A DNA stretch of 21,472 bases from positions 1 to 21,472 of the IMG/VR virus record IMGVR_UViG_3300044630_003285; one strand, given 5' to 3'. Numbering within the stretch: position 1 is the stretch's first letter; each line of letters begins with the position of its first letter. Source of the DNA: a virus. Under the pieces are notes generated by a model. It made no database searches, was not told the DNA's origin, and saw only the letters and a list, made by a program, of their open reading frames with translations. The translations under genes and the position numbers were made by a program. Positions 9,001-14,900 of the stretch are shown here, one piece after another.

Positions 9001-9874
9001 ATCCGGATTGGATGGGACTCTATTTGGTTCATCTGGAACAAGCGGAACATCTGGAGCAATGGGGTCAACGGGTTCTTCCGGAGAAAATGGTTCATCAGGA
9101 ACATCGGGTACATCGGCACCTGGATTTTCATCAGGTACTTCTGGTACTTCTGGCACTTCTGGTTCTACCGGAAGTAGTGGTACATCCTTTTTTGGAGTTA
9201 CATCCGGAACTTCTGGTACATCCGGAACAAGTGGAATTGATGGTTCATCGGGAACATCCGCACCCGGATTCAGTTCGGGTACATCAGGTACAACGGGTTC
9301 ATCCGGAACATCGGCACCTGGTATAACATCTGGAACATCCGGAAGTGGTGGTTCTTCGGGAACATCTGGATTATTATTATTAACAGGTACAACTAATGAT
9401 GGATTACTAACATATACAAACGCACCTGCAGGCGCTAACGTAGAATCTAATATAACTTTTGATGGGTCTACATTAACAATAGTTGGTAATACAAATCAGA
9501 CAGGTGATATTACATTAACTGGAGGATTGGATGCTAGTACATATTTAGAAGCAACTGCGTATAGAGAAATTTATAGTGATTTAGCAACTGGTGGAAGTGT
9601 TGCAATAGATTGTTCAACTGCAAATAATTTTAGAAGACAATTTAACGCAACGGCCACAGTAACATTCACTAACGCACCTGCTTCTAAGGCATTTGGATTT
9701 ACATTATTGACTGTAAATGCGGGGGCGTATGTGATTACATGGCCAGCATCGGTTAATTGGGCAGGTGGTATTCAACCCGTATTAACATCATCCGGTGAAG
9801 ATGTGTTAGTGTTTTATACATTTGATGGTGGTACAAATTGGTATGGATTTACAATAGCAAAAAATTTAAGTTAA
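2..9874 (+). CDS. Giant modular tail fibre 1, collagen-like (5' partial)
   Basis: This is probably a virion fibre for host attachment. The frame is open to the left edge, and the first codons (IASGSATAS...) already match the internal repeat, so the gene starts upstream; the TTG at 71 is not a real start. At least 3,290 residues are visible. Domains in order: about 21 Ser/Gly-rich beta modules (2-5240) with two inserted cupredoxin-like domains (1118-1441, 2963-3289); an 'HNLG.RYP.VQVY' domain common in phage tail proteins (about 5342-5515); an Ala/Ser-rich stretch (5576-6235); a Gly-X-Y tract (6236-9370); and a C-terminal domain (9371-9871) with ITWPASVNWAGG and DGGTNWYGF, a frequent phage fibre ending. 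There is no signal peptide or membrane segment in the visible part. The stop is 4 bases before the next start. The fibre assignment is from domain recognition; its place on the virion is inferred. Confidence 0.9.
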   Translation, partial: VNLPAATFIASGSATASFQEGDLLVNTNTRIQGNLIVDESIFADQIIVNIVSSSIIFSSGSNIFGNTDENIQQFTGSVRIQSELIGNNITGSSFTGSFTGSFFGDGRDIFNLPQATKLSTGSITASVTPDFGFKVESVDSGSQFTGSVAITGSLRITATSGSLILESSSVYYGEGTYLRNIPRNALSDDALISTEIKSGSVTASVSPDRGFVVKSLEFGAYFSGSITSSGNIQVQSGSFFSGSGQGLFNIPLSALNIDSLVATRIASGSVTASVSPDFGFRVISTESGSQFTGSLFVSGARGIEIVSGSSYSGSGARLFDIPVSALKDLDLSRIKSGSVTASISPDKGFVVNTFSTFSGSMIITASATYYPSESIETVFDVTTDGVLSYNFTGAAVGPNPTLTLVRGITYVFNLNVSGHPFQIKTSKVSGTGNLYNDGVTNNGTQVGTLLFTVPLNAPNTLYYNDQFLSALSGTINIVDALLQKDGGVLISGSLHVSEVIRAREFTGSFSGSFFQGDGGGLFNIPFSAFTGDSSRIASGSVTASVSPDFGFIVVSTEKGSQFTGSISVSGSIDVVNITAVSMSAFEVSGSFKGDGSRLTNINVPPQVATQIVSGSVTASVSPDSGFIVTSVDFGSTIIGNTVISGSLIVSGARGIEIVSGSSYSGSGERLFNIPRAALTPDALLSTEIKSGSVTASVSPDFGFRVISVESGSQFTGSLFVSGSRGIELASGSSYSGSGARLFDIPLSALADLDLSKIFSGSATASISPDRGFEVFAATSNFSGSVSASVFSGSGAGLFDIPFSALSEELKRIASGSVTASVSPNEGFKVESLESGSQFTGSLFVTGGYIRVETGSFFSGSGAGLNNIPRSALTLDALISTEIKSGSVTASVSPDEGFKVISVQSGSQFSGSLFVSGGYIRVETGSFFSGSGAGLSDIPESALSFKINRIASGSVTASISPDYGLRVNTFSTISGSFIVSSSARELAYYDIDTVFNVTNAGSSAYNISNRLVSGSNPTLTLVRNVEYVFNVNASGHPFWIKEVSSTGTNNSYDYWVTNNGDDVGVITFLVSGSAPNTLYYNCQLHGSMAGTINVVDALYVPAEIKLIGDTKVIGAVTASVFSGSGKGLFDIPFSNITGDAVRIASGSVTASVAPNFGFRVASFVSGSDFSGSIRIDSSSFIYSEGTFLRNIPRSALTEDALASSEIKSGSVTASVSPVFGFVVTTPFTSSVSESFFFTQIASQFTGSISVSGSLFVNDTSGGLFINSSSFIFADGTYLRNIPRSALTEDALLSSFIASGSVTASVSPDFGFKVIATDIFSGSIFGSQFTGSVDVSGSVRAFTFIGDGSQLTNVQAAASPLIASGSATASVASGERFIVTTGATGSGVDTQFGSQFTGSVDISGSIKAQFILGDGTFITNVQAAAAPFIGSGSATASVASGNTFVVTTGATGSAIGSRFTGSIDVSGSIRAFNFVGDGSQLTNVQASAAPLIASGSATASVQSGIQFVVTTKGNFSPVGSNSGSYYGSVFTGSVIISGSISASRYDGDGGGLFNIPASALEDLQLDRIQSGSGRAIIDPEQLDVNVPITAALYIGDGGGLFNIPANALQDLKLDRIISGSVEGVISPNKGLEVNTNVRIFSGSLTVSGSIFVSGGNVIAASGSSFIGDGSGLRNINIANLAFETSLLQSGSVTAEISPNLGLVVNTSASIQGDLNVLNKILVNNITASNVIKSQLFTGSFLGTYNFQGVGPTASAEYDILRFNPTQGYFIPQPETSLTETVSFNNVSTLTIVHNLGIRYPMVQVYATGSEDQILPGTIKSIDDDTIQILFSGLTSGHVVIGSGGSLINGSINGDRVFGEVLSASYARRATLADAVTGFDSASLVSLSASLANANAYVRNDQTASMAVFSAVSSSYALTASYALNASQGGGTELRIYQTSSLVKAQVGKIHFTGSGVDVVASGSDGVLVTILGGGGAGASAQTASYILSEDVDGPLGMNSVQFAVSALTASFALTTPTSDTSSFLQINTDQTINASLVISASLGVSGSFFLGNLTSGSSEDVVVWNSTTKRLERRNIAAAVGSSGTSGTSGTSGESGSSGTSGTSGTSGSSGTSGTSGIDGTSGTSGTSGTSGTSGTSGTSGTSGSDGSSGTSGTSGTSGTSGTSGTSGSSGTSGTSGTSGTSGTSGTSGTSGSSGTSGTSGTRGTSGTSGTSGTSGTSGTSGSSGTSGSTGSAGSSGTSGTSGTSGTSGTSGTSGTSGSVGTSGTSGTSGTSGTSGTSGSDGTSGTSGSSGSGGTSGTSGTSGSGGESGSSGTSGSGGSSGTSGTSGISGSNGTSGTSGTSGTSGSTGEAGSSGTSGTSGSSGTSGSTGSSGTSGTSGSSGTSGTSGSDGTSGSSGTSGTSGTSGTSGTSGSDGTSGTSGTSGTSGSSGTSGTSGTSGTSGTSGTSGSDGSSGTSGTSGTSGTSGTEGSAGTSGTSGIDGTSGTSGSSGTSGSDGTSGTSGTSGESGSSGTSGISGSSGTSGTSGSDGTSGTSGTSGTSGISGSDGTSGTSGIDGSSGTSGIDGTSGTSGTSGSDGTSGTSGTSGTSGLDGTFFGSSGTSGTSGTSGTSGLDGSSGTSGTSGTSGLDGTLFGSSGTSGTSGIDGTSGTSGTSGTSGTSGIDGSSGTSGLNGTFFGSSGTSGESGTSGTSGESGSSGTSGTSGTSGLDGTLFGSSGTSGESGTSGTSGTSGESGSSGTSGTSGTSGLDGTLFGSSGTSGESGTSGTSGESGTSGTSGTSGTSGLDGTLFGSSGTSGTSGTSGTSGESGSSGTSGTSGTSGLDGTLFGSSGTSGTSGTSGTSGLDGSSGSSGTSGTSGLDGTLFGSSGTSGTSGESGTSGTSGTSGTSGTSGTSGLDGTLFGSSGTSGTSGTSGTSGVSGSSGTSGTSGTSGLDGTLFGSSGTSGTSGTSGISGSSGTSGTSGTSGTSGLDGTLFGSSGTSGISGTSGTSGSSGTSGTSGTSGTSGLDGTLFGSSGTSGTSGAMGSTGSSGENGSSGTSGTSAPGFSSGTSGTSGTSGSTGSSGTSFFGVTSGTSGTSGTSGIDGSSGTSAPGFSSGTSGTTGSSGTSAPGITSGTSGSGGSSGTSGLLLLTGTTNDGLLTYTNAPAGANVESNITFDGSTLTIVGNTNQTGDITLTGGLDASTYLEATAYREIYSDLATGGSVAIDCSTANNFRRQFNATATVTFTNAPASKAFGFTLLTVNAGAYVITWPASVNWAGGIQPVLTSSGEDVLVFYTFDGGTNWYGFTIAKNLS
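1118..1441 (+). other. Cupredoxin-like domain 1 of fibre 1, copper ligands lost
   Basis: About 108 residues sit inside the fourth repeat module. They contain NPTLTLVRGITYVFNLN, SGHPFQIKT and NTLYYNDQFLSALSGTINIV. The pattern parallels the second domain at 2963-3289. The first histidine (codon 1256-1258) is kept. The positions that are Cys, His and Met in domain 2 are Asp (1394-1396), Leu (1403-1405) and Leu (1412-1414) here. The fold is assigned by motif recognition. Copper binding is not expected, so this copy is probably structural or a binding domain. Confidence 0.65.
2963..3289 (+). other. Cupredoxin-like domain 2 of fibre 1, copper ligands intact
   Basis: About 109 residues are inserted in the eleventh repeat module. 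They contain NPTLTLVRNVEYVFNVN, SGHPFWIK and LYYNCQLHGSMAGTINVV. The ligand set expected of a type-1 copper site is present: His (3104-3106), Cys (3242-3244), His (3251-3253) and Met (3260-3262), with the last three spaced C-x2-H-x2-M. This matches the order in small blue copper proteins, though the His-Met spacing is shorter than in plastocyanin. The fold and copper binding are inferred from motifs. Confidence 0.7.
7757..9034 (+). repeat. 12-copy 111-base (37-residue) super-repeat marked by GLDGTLFGSS
   Basis: Twelve copies of GL(D/N)GT(L/F)FGSS begin at 7757, 7868, 7997, 8108, 8228, 8339, 8450, 8561, 8672, 8783, 8894 and 9005. Nine of the eleven spacings are exactly 111 bases; the other two are 129 and 120, longer by whole triplets. 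Each marker carries one extra Phe between Gly-X-Y triplets, so 37 residues equals 12 triplets plus one. The first 23 bases of the marker are identical in eight copies (7868 and 8108 to 8783). The two outermost copies at each end (7757 and 8894/9005), and 7997, differ. Confidence 0.95.
9116..9331 (+). repeat. Four periodic six-residue interruptions at the end of the fibre 1 Gly tract
   Basis: Four hexapeptides replace Gly-X-Y triplets: APGFSS (9116-9133), FFGVTS (9188-9205), APGFSS (9260-9277) and APGITS (9314-9331). They start 72, 72 and 54 bases apart. Each has glycine in its third position instead of its first, and the GTS register then resumes. They hold the only prolines of the tract. Confidence 0.88.
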
Positions 9875-9878
9875 TATT

Positions 9879-10781
9879 ATGGGAATAGCAAGAAGACTAG
9901 CAGAATCAGATTCAACACAAGCATTTCCATTTGTGTTTCAAATTACAACAACATCGGCTAATACTATATTTACATGCCCAATCACCGATTATGGTGGGCT
10001 TACTCCACAATTAAATATAAATTGGGGAGATAGTAGTTCATCGCCTTTAATTACGTCATCTTCATCACCAAATAGAATTCATACATATGTTTCAGCTGGT
10101 ACATATACAATTACTATTAGTGGATTTATGCCAGGTTTTCAAGTAAATAATAACGTAGGAATAAGAAGTTTAATAACAAGTATTACACAATTTGGTACAG
10201 TAGGATTAAGAACATTAAATTTTTATGGGTGTATAAATATAACTTCTATACCAAGTAGTGCATCATTAAGTGCAGTTGGTGGATATGATGGTTTAAATGA
10301 AATATTAAGTTTTTCAAATTTTATGAATGGTACATCTATAACATCCATACCCGCTGATATATTTGATTTTTCACCTAATGTAACATCATTTGCTAGTGCA
10401 TTTGCAACAATTAATACAATATCAACTGTACCAACTGGATTATTTGATACTGCGGTAAATGTATCATCTTTTGCATCCTGTTTCTTTGCGTGTGCGAGTT
10501 TAACTTCCGTACCATCAACTTTATTTGACCTAAATATCAATGTAACAAGCTTCTCTGGTACATTTAGAAATTGTAGAGCATTAACAAATGTATTACAATT
10601 TACATTTAATACAGCGGTAACAACATTCTCACAAGTTTATAATATGAGTTCAACTTCAAATGCTTTAGTAGGTACTGCTCCTGAATTATGGAATAGAGTA
10701 CCAACACCTGCTGGAACTGATGCATTTAGAAATTGCACCGGTTTAACAAACTTCGCATCAATACCACCAACATTTACTTAA
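9879..10781 (+). CDS. PKD-like plus BspA-type LRR (DUF285) protein, putative phage adhesin
   Basis: The protein has 300 residues. Residues about 16-85 look like a PKD-type beta-sandwich, with INWGDSSSS followed by HTYVSAGTYTITISG. From about residue 86 there are irregular leucine-rich-like repeats of the BspA/DUF285 type, with units such as SITSIPADIFDFSPNVTSF, TVPTGLFDTAVNVSSF and LTSVPSTLFDLNINVTSF about 24 residues apart. Cys residues fall in repeat turns (FASCFFACASL, FRNCRAL, FRNCTGL). There is no signal peptide, which fits an intracellularly assembled virion protein. It starts 4 bases after fibre 1 with no Shine-Dalgarno sequence and ends 1 base before the chaperone-like gene. That position suggests a fibre tip or receptor-binding subunit. 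The domain calls are by motif; the adhesin role is inferred from context. Confidence 0.8.
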   Translation: MGIARRLAESDSTQAFPFVFQITTTSANTIFTCPITDYGGLTPQLNINWGDSSSSPLITSSSSPNRIHTYVSAGTYTITISGFMPGFQVNNNVGIRSLITSITQFGTVGLRTLNFYGCINITSIPSSASLSAVGGYDGLNEILSFSNFMNGTSITSIPADIFDFSPNVTSFASAFATINTISTVPTGLFDTAVNVSSFASCFFACASLTSVPSTLFDLNINVTSFSGTFRNCRALTNVLQFTFNTAVTTFSQVYNMSSTSNALVGTAPELWNRVPTPAGTDAFRNCTGLTNFASIPPTFT

Positions 10782-10782
10782 T

Positions 10783-11226
10783 ATGTATTTACGAATTATA
10801 AATAATGAAATCAGTTATCCTTATACAATTAAGGATTTAAAAGCTGCGCATAGAAATATTACATTCCCAAATGAAATTGGAGAAGAAACTATGACTCAAT
10901 TTGGTTTATATGAAGTTGAACAAACTCCAAAACCAAATGATTACACAAAAAATATTACCGAAGGAACGCCAATATTAGTGGATGGTGTATATTATCAAAA
11001 TTGGGTTCAAGTAAATGCATCCGAAAGTGAAATAGATTACAGATTAGAAAATCAATGGTTTGTTGTTAGAGAAATTCGAAACGAATTATTATCAGAGTGC
11101 GATTGGACGCAATTATCGGATATTCCATCCGAAACAAAAGTAATTTGGTCTGAATACAGACAATCTTTAAGAGATATCACATCTCAAACTAATCCATTTA
11201 ATATAACTTGGCCGGTTAAACCTTAA
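10783..11226 (+). CDS. Tail fibre assembly chaperone-like protein
   Basis: The protein has 147 residues. The N-terminal part (about 12-52: YPYTIKDLKAAHRNITFP then MTQFGLYEVE) and the C-terminal part (about 95-147: VREIRNELLSECDWTQLSD, WSEYRQSLRDITSQ, NPFNITWPVKP) match the pattern of phage tail assembly chaperones, as I recall the Phage_tail_APC family. These proteins help fold or attach tail fibres and are usually coded next to the fibre. Here the gene begins one base after the PKD/DUF285 protein's stop and lies between the two giant fibres, so its client could be either fibre or the adhesin. It is acidic and soluble with no membrane segment. The family call is firm; the client is unknown. 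Confidence 0.85.
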   Translation: MYLRIINNEISYPYTIKDLKAAHRNITFPNEIGEETMTQFGLYEVEQTPKPNDYTKNITEGTPILVDGVYYQNWVQVNASESEIDYRLENQWFVVREIRNELLSECDWTQLSDIPSETKVIWSEYRQSLRDITSQTNPFNITWPVKP

Positions 11227-11237
11227 AAGGGAAAATA

Positions 11238-11249
11238 TTTATATTTATA
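11238..11249 (+). promoter_or_regulatory. Candidate promoter element TTTATATTTATA
   Basis: This 12-base AT-only sequence lies in the 50-base gap after the chaperone gene, ending 27 bases before the start at 11277. The same 12 bases occur upstream of the sheath gene at 20143-20154, in one of the few other gaps. It contains TATTTATA, the reverse complement of the T4 late-promoter box TATAAATA. In such AT-rich DNA a chance match is possible, so this is only a candidate. Confidence 0.35.
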
Positions 11250-11276
11250 CCTATAACAAAAAGCATATAGATATAG

Positions 11277-11543
11277 ATGATTATACATAGTCCAATATTT
11301 TCGGGTTCAATTACACAGGCATTATCTGCTTACGCAAATTTAAGTGGCTCATTTACTGGCTCTTTTAAAGGAACTATTGATGTTCAACAGGCATCATTTG
11401 ATAATCTTATTGTAAACAATAGTTTGGCAGTAAGTGGCTCTATAAGAATGACTGGTTCAATGAATTTAACAGATGGTGGATATTTAGTAGATGGAGTTGA
11501 TGTATTGGATTCGTCTATTGCATTTGCAATAGCATTAGGATAA
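11277..11543 (+). CDS. Small stand-alone fibre module (88 residues)
   Basis: The 88-residue product resembles one module of the giant fibres. It contains NLSGSFTGSFKGTIDVQQASF, then NSLAVSGSIRMTGSMNLTDGGYLVDGVDV, matching the FTGSFTGSF and VSGSIxxTGS blocks of fibre 1. An in-frame TAG sits directly before the ATG, so this start is the only one possible. It lies 13 bases before the 11557 gene, with an all-A/T leader between them. It could be a small structural or adaptor protein that joins the fibres, or a relic of a longer fibre. Its function is unknown; only the similarity is seen. Confidence 0.75.
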   Translation: MIIHSPIFSGSITQALSAYANLSGSFTGSFKGTIDVQQASFDNLIVNNSLAVSGSIRMTGSMNLTDGGYLVDGVDVLDSSIAFAIALG

Positions 11544-11556
11544 AAAAAATAAAAAA

Positions 11557-11889
11557 ATGGCAAACGCATTTAAAAATAGTATAACGGGTTCAATTGGAAC
11601 ATCAGGTGTTAAAGTTTACGAAACTCCTGTTAATACATCTACAACTGTAATTGGTGTTGGTGTAGCGAATGTAAACACAAATAATATTTCAGTTAGTGTG
11701 ATGGTTAGAGATAACTCCGCAAATAAAGTTGTATATGTTGTGAAAGATTCACTAATTTTACCTGGTAGTTCTAACATATTGGTTGGTGGTGAGCAAAAAT
11801 TAGTTTTAGAAGCTGGAGATTTTCTTTCAGTAACCTCATCATTAGCTAACTCTGCGGATGTAATTGTTTCAGTATTGGAGATAACATAA
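11557..11889 (+). CDS. Conserved small phage structural-type protein (110 residues)
   Basis: The protein begins MANAFKNSITGSIGTSGVKVYETP and ends with LEAGDFLSVTSSLANSADVIVSVLEIT. From memory, this pattern (MANAFKN..., a middle VKD..., then VVGG.QK.VLE.GD..., and the ending ADVIVSVLEIT) recurs in small proteins coded among tail genes of many marine phages. It is probably an all-beta virion protein. There is no signal peptide or membrane helix. The leader is pure A/T (TAAAAAAAATAAAAAA) with no Shine-Dalgarno sequence, and 12 bases separate it from fibre 2. The role is not known; virion association is inferred from context. Confidence 0.8.
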   Translation: MANAFKNSITGSIGTSGVKVYETPVNTSTTVIGVGVANVNTNNISVSVMVRDNSANKVVYVVKDSLILPGSSNILVGGEQKLVLEAGDFLSVTSSLANSADVIVSVLEIT

Positions 11890-11901
11890 AAGTTTTAATG
11901 A

Positions 11902-14900
11902 ATGGAATATTTAGGCGGTAACCCTAATGGTTTAAATCAACAAACTAAAGATAAAATTTCTTTATTTGTAAGCGGGAGTAGAATAGCTAATTTCTCATCT
12001 CAATCGGTAGATGTAGTTGGTAATTTTAGTGCATCTAAGATTCAAACTGATGAAATTGATTCTTTTGGTAATAATCCGCTTCAAATAAACACAAATACAC
12101 AAATTAGTGGTTCGATTAATATTTCATCATCAATATCCGCATCTTTATTTAGAGGCGATGGTGGTGGTTTATTTAATATAAGTGCCGCATCTATTGGTGA
12201 TTTAGATAGATTAAAATCTGGTTCGGCAACTGCAATAATTTCTCCAAATAAAGGACTAATAGTTAATACTGACTTAACAGTAGCAGGTACAATAAATGCA
12301 ACTGAATTAAAAGTAATTTATATTTCATCATCTATAATTTATTCATCTGGTTCAAATAAATTTGGTGACTCTCAACTCGATAAACAAGAATTCACAGGAA
12401 GTGTTGGGATAACAGGTTCACTATCATTTGGAGATGGTTCATTGCAACAAGATGGTAGTACAAATGAAGTTTTAGTTTATAATTCATCAACTGGTAAAAT
12501 TGGTATAAAAACCGCAGCGGCAACTTCCGGTACATCAGGAACTTCCGGTACATCTGGTACTTCGGGTACAAGTGGAACATCTGGTACATCTGGTACTTCG
12601 GGTACAAGTGGAACATCTGGATTAGATGGTTCTTCGGGAACATCAGGAACTTCTGGTACATCCGGCACTTCAGGAACATCAGGAACTTCCGGAACATCTG
12701 GAACATCTGGTTCTTCCGGAACATCGGGAACATCAGGCAGTAGTGGAACTTCTGGTACAAGTGGTTCATCAGGAACATCTGGTACTTCTGGTTCTACTGG
12801 TAGTAGTGGTACAACCGGGTCATCTGGTACTTCTGGTTCATCCGGAACAAGTGGCACGCGTGGAACATCAGGAACTTCTGGAATAAGTGGTTCATCTGGA
12901 ACATCGGGATCAAGAGGTACATCGGGAACTTCTGGAATAAGTGGAACATCAGGAACAACAGGCTCAGCCGGTACATCTGGTATAAGTGGTAGTAGTGGTA
13001 CATCTGGCTCTGGAGGAACTTCGGGAACTTCGGGAACATCTGGAATAACGGGAGCAGGTGGTGGAACTGGTTCGGCCGGTTCTGCAGGAACTTCCGGTAC
13101 ATCAGGAACTTCCGGAACATCGGGAATAACTGGAGCTGGCGGAACTGCAGGTTCATCGGGAACATCAGGCACATCTGGTACATCGGGAACAAGAGGAACT
13201 TCTGGAACTTCGGGAGTAAGTGGAGCTGGTGGTGGTAGTGGTTCAGCGGGTACGTCAGGTTCATCGGGAACTTCGGGAACTTCTGGAACATCAGGAACTT
13301 CTGGAACATCTGGAAGCAGTGGTTCATCGGGTACTTCAGGTACTTCTGGATTAGGGGGTTCATCAGGAACTTCCGGTACATCTGGAACTTCTGGTACAAG
13401 TGGAGCACAAGGTTCTTCGGGAACATCGGGAACTTCTGGTACAAGTGGTTCGGCAGGAACTTCTGGAACTTCTGGTAGTGGAACTTCTGGTACATCGGGA
13501 ACATCAGGAATAAGTGGAACATCTGGTACATCTGGAATAAGTGGTACATCGGGAACATCTGGTACAAGTGGAAGTGCCGGTACATCTGGAATAAGTGGTA
13601 CATCGGGAACTTCTGGCACAAGTGGAACTAGAGGAACATCTGGTACATCTGGAATAAGTGGAACTTCTGGAACTTCAGGAAGTAGTGGTACATCAGGTTC
13701 ATCTGGAACAAGTGGAACTCGAGGAACATCGGGAACATCAGGAATATCTGGCACATCGGGAACTTCTGGTTCAAGCGGTACATCGGGAACATCTGGCACA
13801 AGCGGTACTAGAGGTACATCTGGCACAAGTGGAAGTAGTGGTACATCGGGTTCTTCTGGCACAAGTGGAAGTAGTGGTACATCAGGTTCTGCTGGTACAT
13901 CCGGATTATTGGCATTAACTGGTACAACTGATAATGGTGTAATTACTTTAAACGGAAGTGCACCAAACGGGACAGTAGAATCAAATTTAACTTTCAATGG
14001 TACTCTATTAACAGTAACTGGTAACGCTACAATTACTGGTGACCTTACTGTAAGTGGTACTACAACATATATTAATACAACAACTTTAAATGTAGGTGAT
14101 AACATCATTACATTAAATGCAGATATTGGAGCATCAACGGCACCAACTGAAAATGCCGGCATAGAAATTAAGAGAGGTAATGCGGCAACAAAACAATTCA
14201 TTTGGAATGAAAGTACGGATAGATGGTCATTTGATGATACTATAAACGTATCAGGTAATGTAGTTCTTAGTGGTACAATTGATACTGGAATAGGTGCAAC
14301 TGAGGTTTATTTAATGGACCAAAACGTAAGAACTACCGATGCTGTAACATTTGCAACCGTTAATACCGGACAAGGTGCTAATGAATTATATGCAATGGAC
14401 CAAAATGTTCGTACAACGGACGCAGTAACATTTGCAACTGTAAATACTGGACAAGGTGCAAATGAATTGTACGCAATGGACCAGGCGGTTCGTACAACCG
14501 ATGCTGTAACATTTGCAACCGTAAATACCGGACAGGGGGCTACGGAAGTTCATTTAATGAATCAAAATCTTAGAACAACCGATTCACCTACATTTGTAAA
14601 CGTAACATCAAACTTAAGTGGTATAGCAACATCGGCTAATCTACTAAACGCATTGGCTAACTATGGTTGGAATGCAGCAACCTTACCAACTTCATTTGGA
14701 CAAGGTATAACAAACGCATTTGTTTCATCGGCAGAAGGATTTCCAAATTATGGTTCTGTAATGATGATGAGAACATATGCTGGTGGTGGTGGTTCATTAC
14801 AATTATATACACCATATAGTTCTGTTTATGGTGGTACTAGATTACAAGCTCGTTTTGGTGATTATGGTGTAAGTAGTGGTAACTCTTGGACTGCATGGAG

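Larger units (their letters stand above)
6236..9370 (+). repeat. Collagen-like Gly-X-Y tract of fibre 1, mostly Gly-Thr-Ser
   Basis: The tract has 1,045 codons of almost unbroken Gly-X-Y triplets, mostly Gly-Thr-Ser and Gly-Ser-Ser. Variants include GSD, GID, GES, GLD and GIS. Proline is absent apart from the APG interruptions near the end (9116-9331). About 40 residues are acidic and one is Arg (about 6599); no Lys was seen. Synonymous codons are heavily mixed (Gly GGA/GGT/GGC, Thr ACA/ACT/ACC/ACG, Ser TCN and AGT/AGC). The last 1.3 kb is organised by the 111-base super-repeat. Long minus-strand frames here are by-products of the codon pattern. Confidence 0.93.

Noticed and set aside
5947-9156. 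1,069-codon open frame on the minus strand with a Val-Pro-Asp/Glu repeat
   Set aside because: It is antisense to the GTS tract. In that offset the + strand triplets are nearly always NTC, NGG, NAC or NAG, none of which is the complement of a stop, so the frame is open automatically. It has no start signal or independent context.
6236-9370. CRISPR-like short repeats
   Set aside because: The repeats are in-frame codons with no unique spacers of constant length and no palindromic repeat.
12477-14201. 574-codon minus-strand open frame with the same Val-Pro repeat
   Set aside because: It has the same cause, in the fibre 2 GTS tract.
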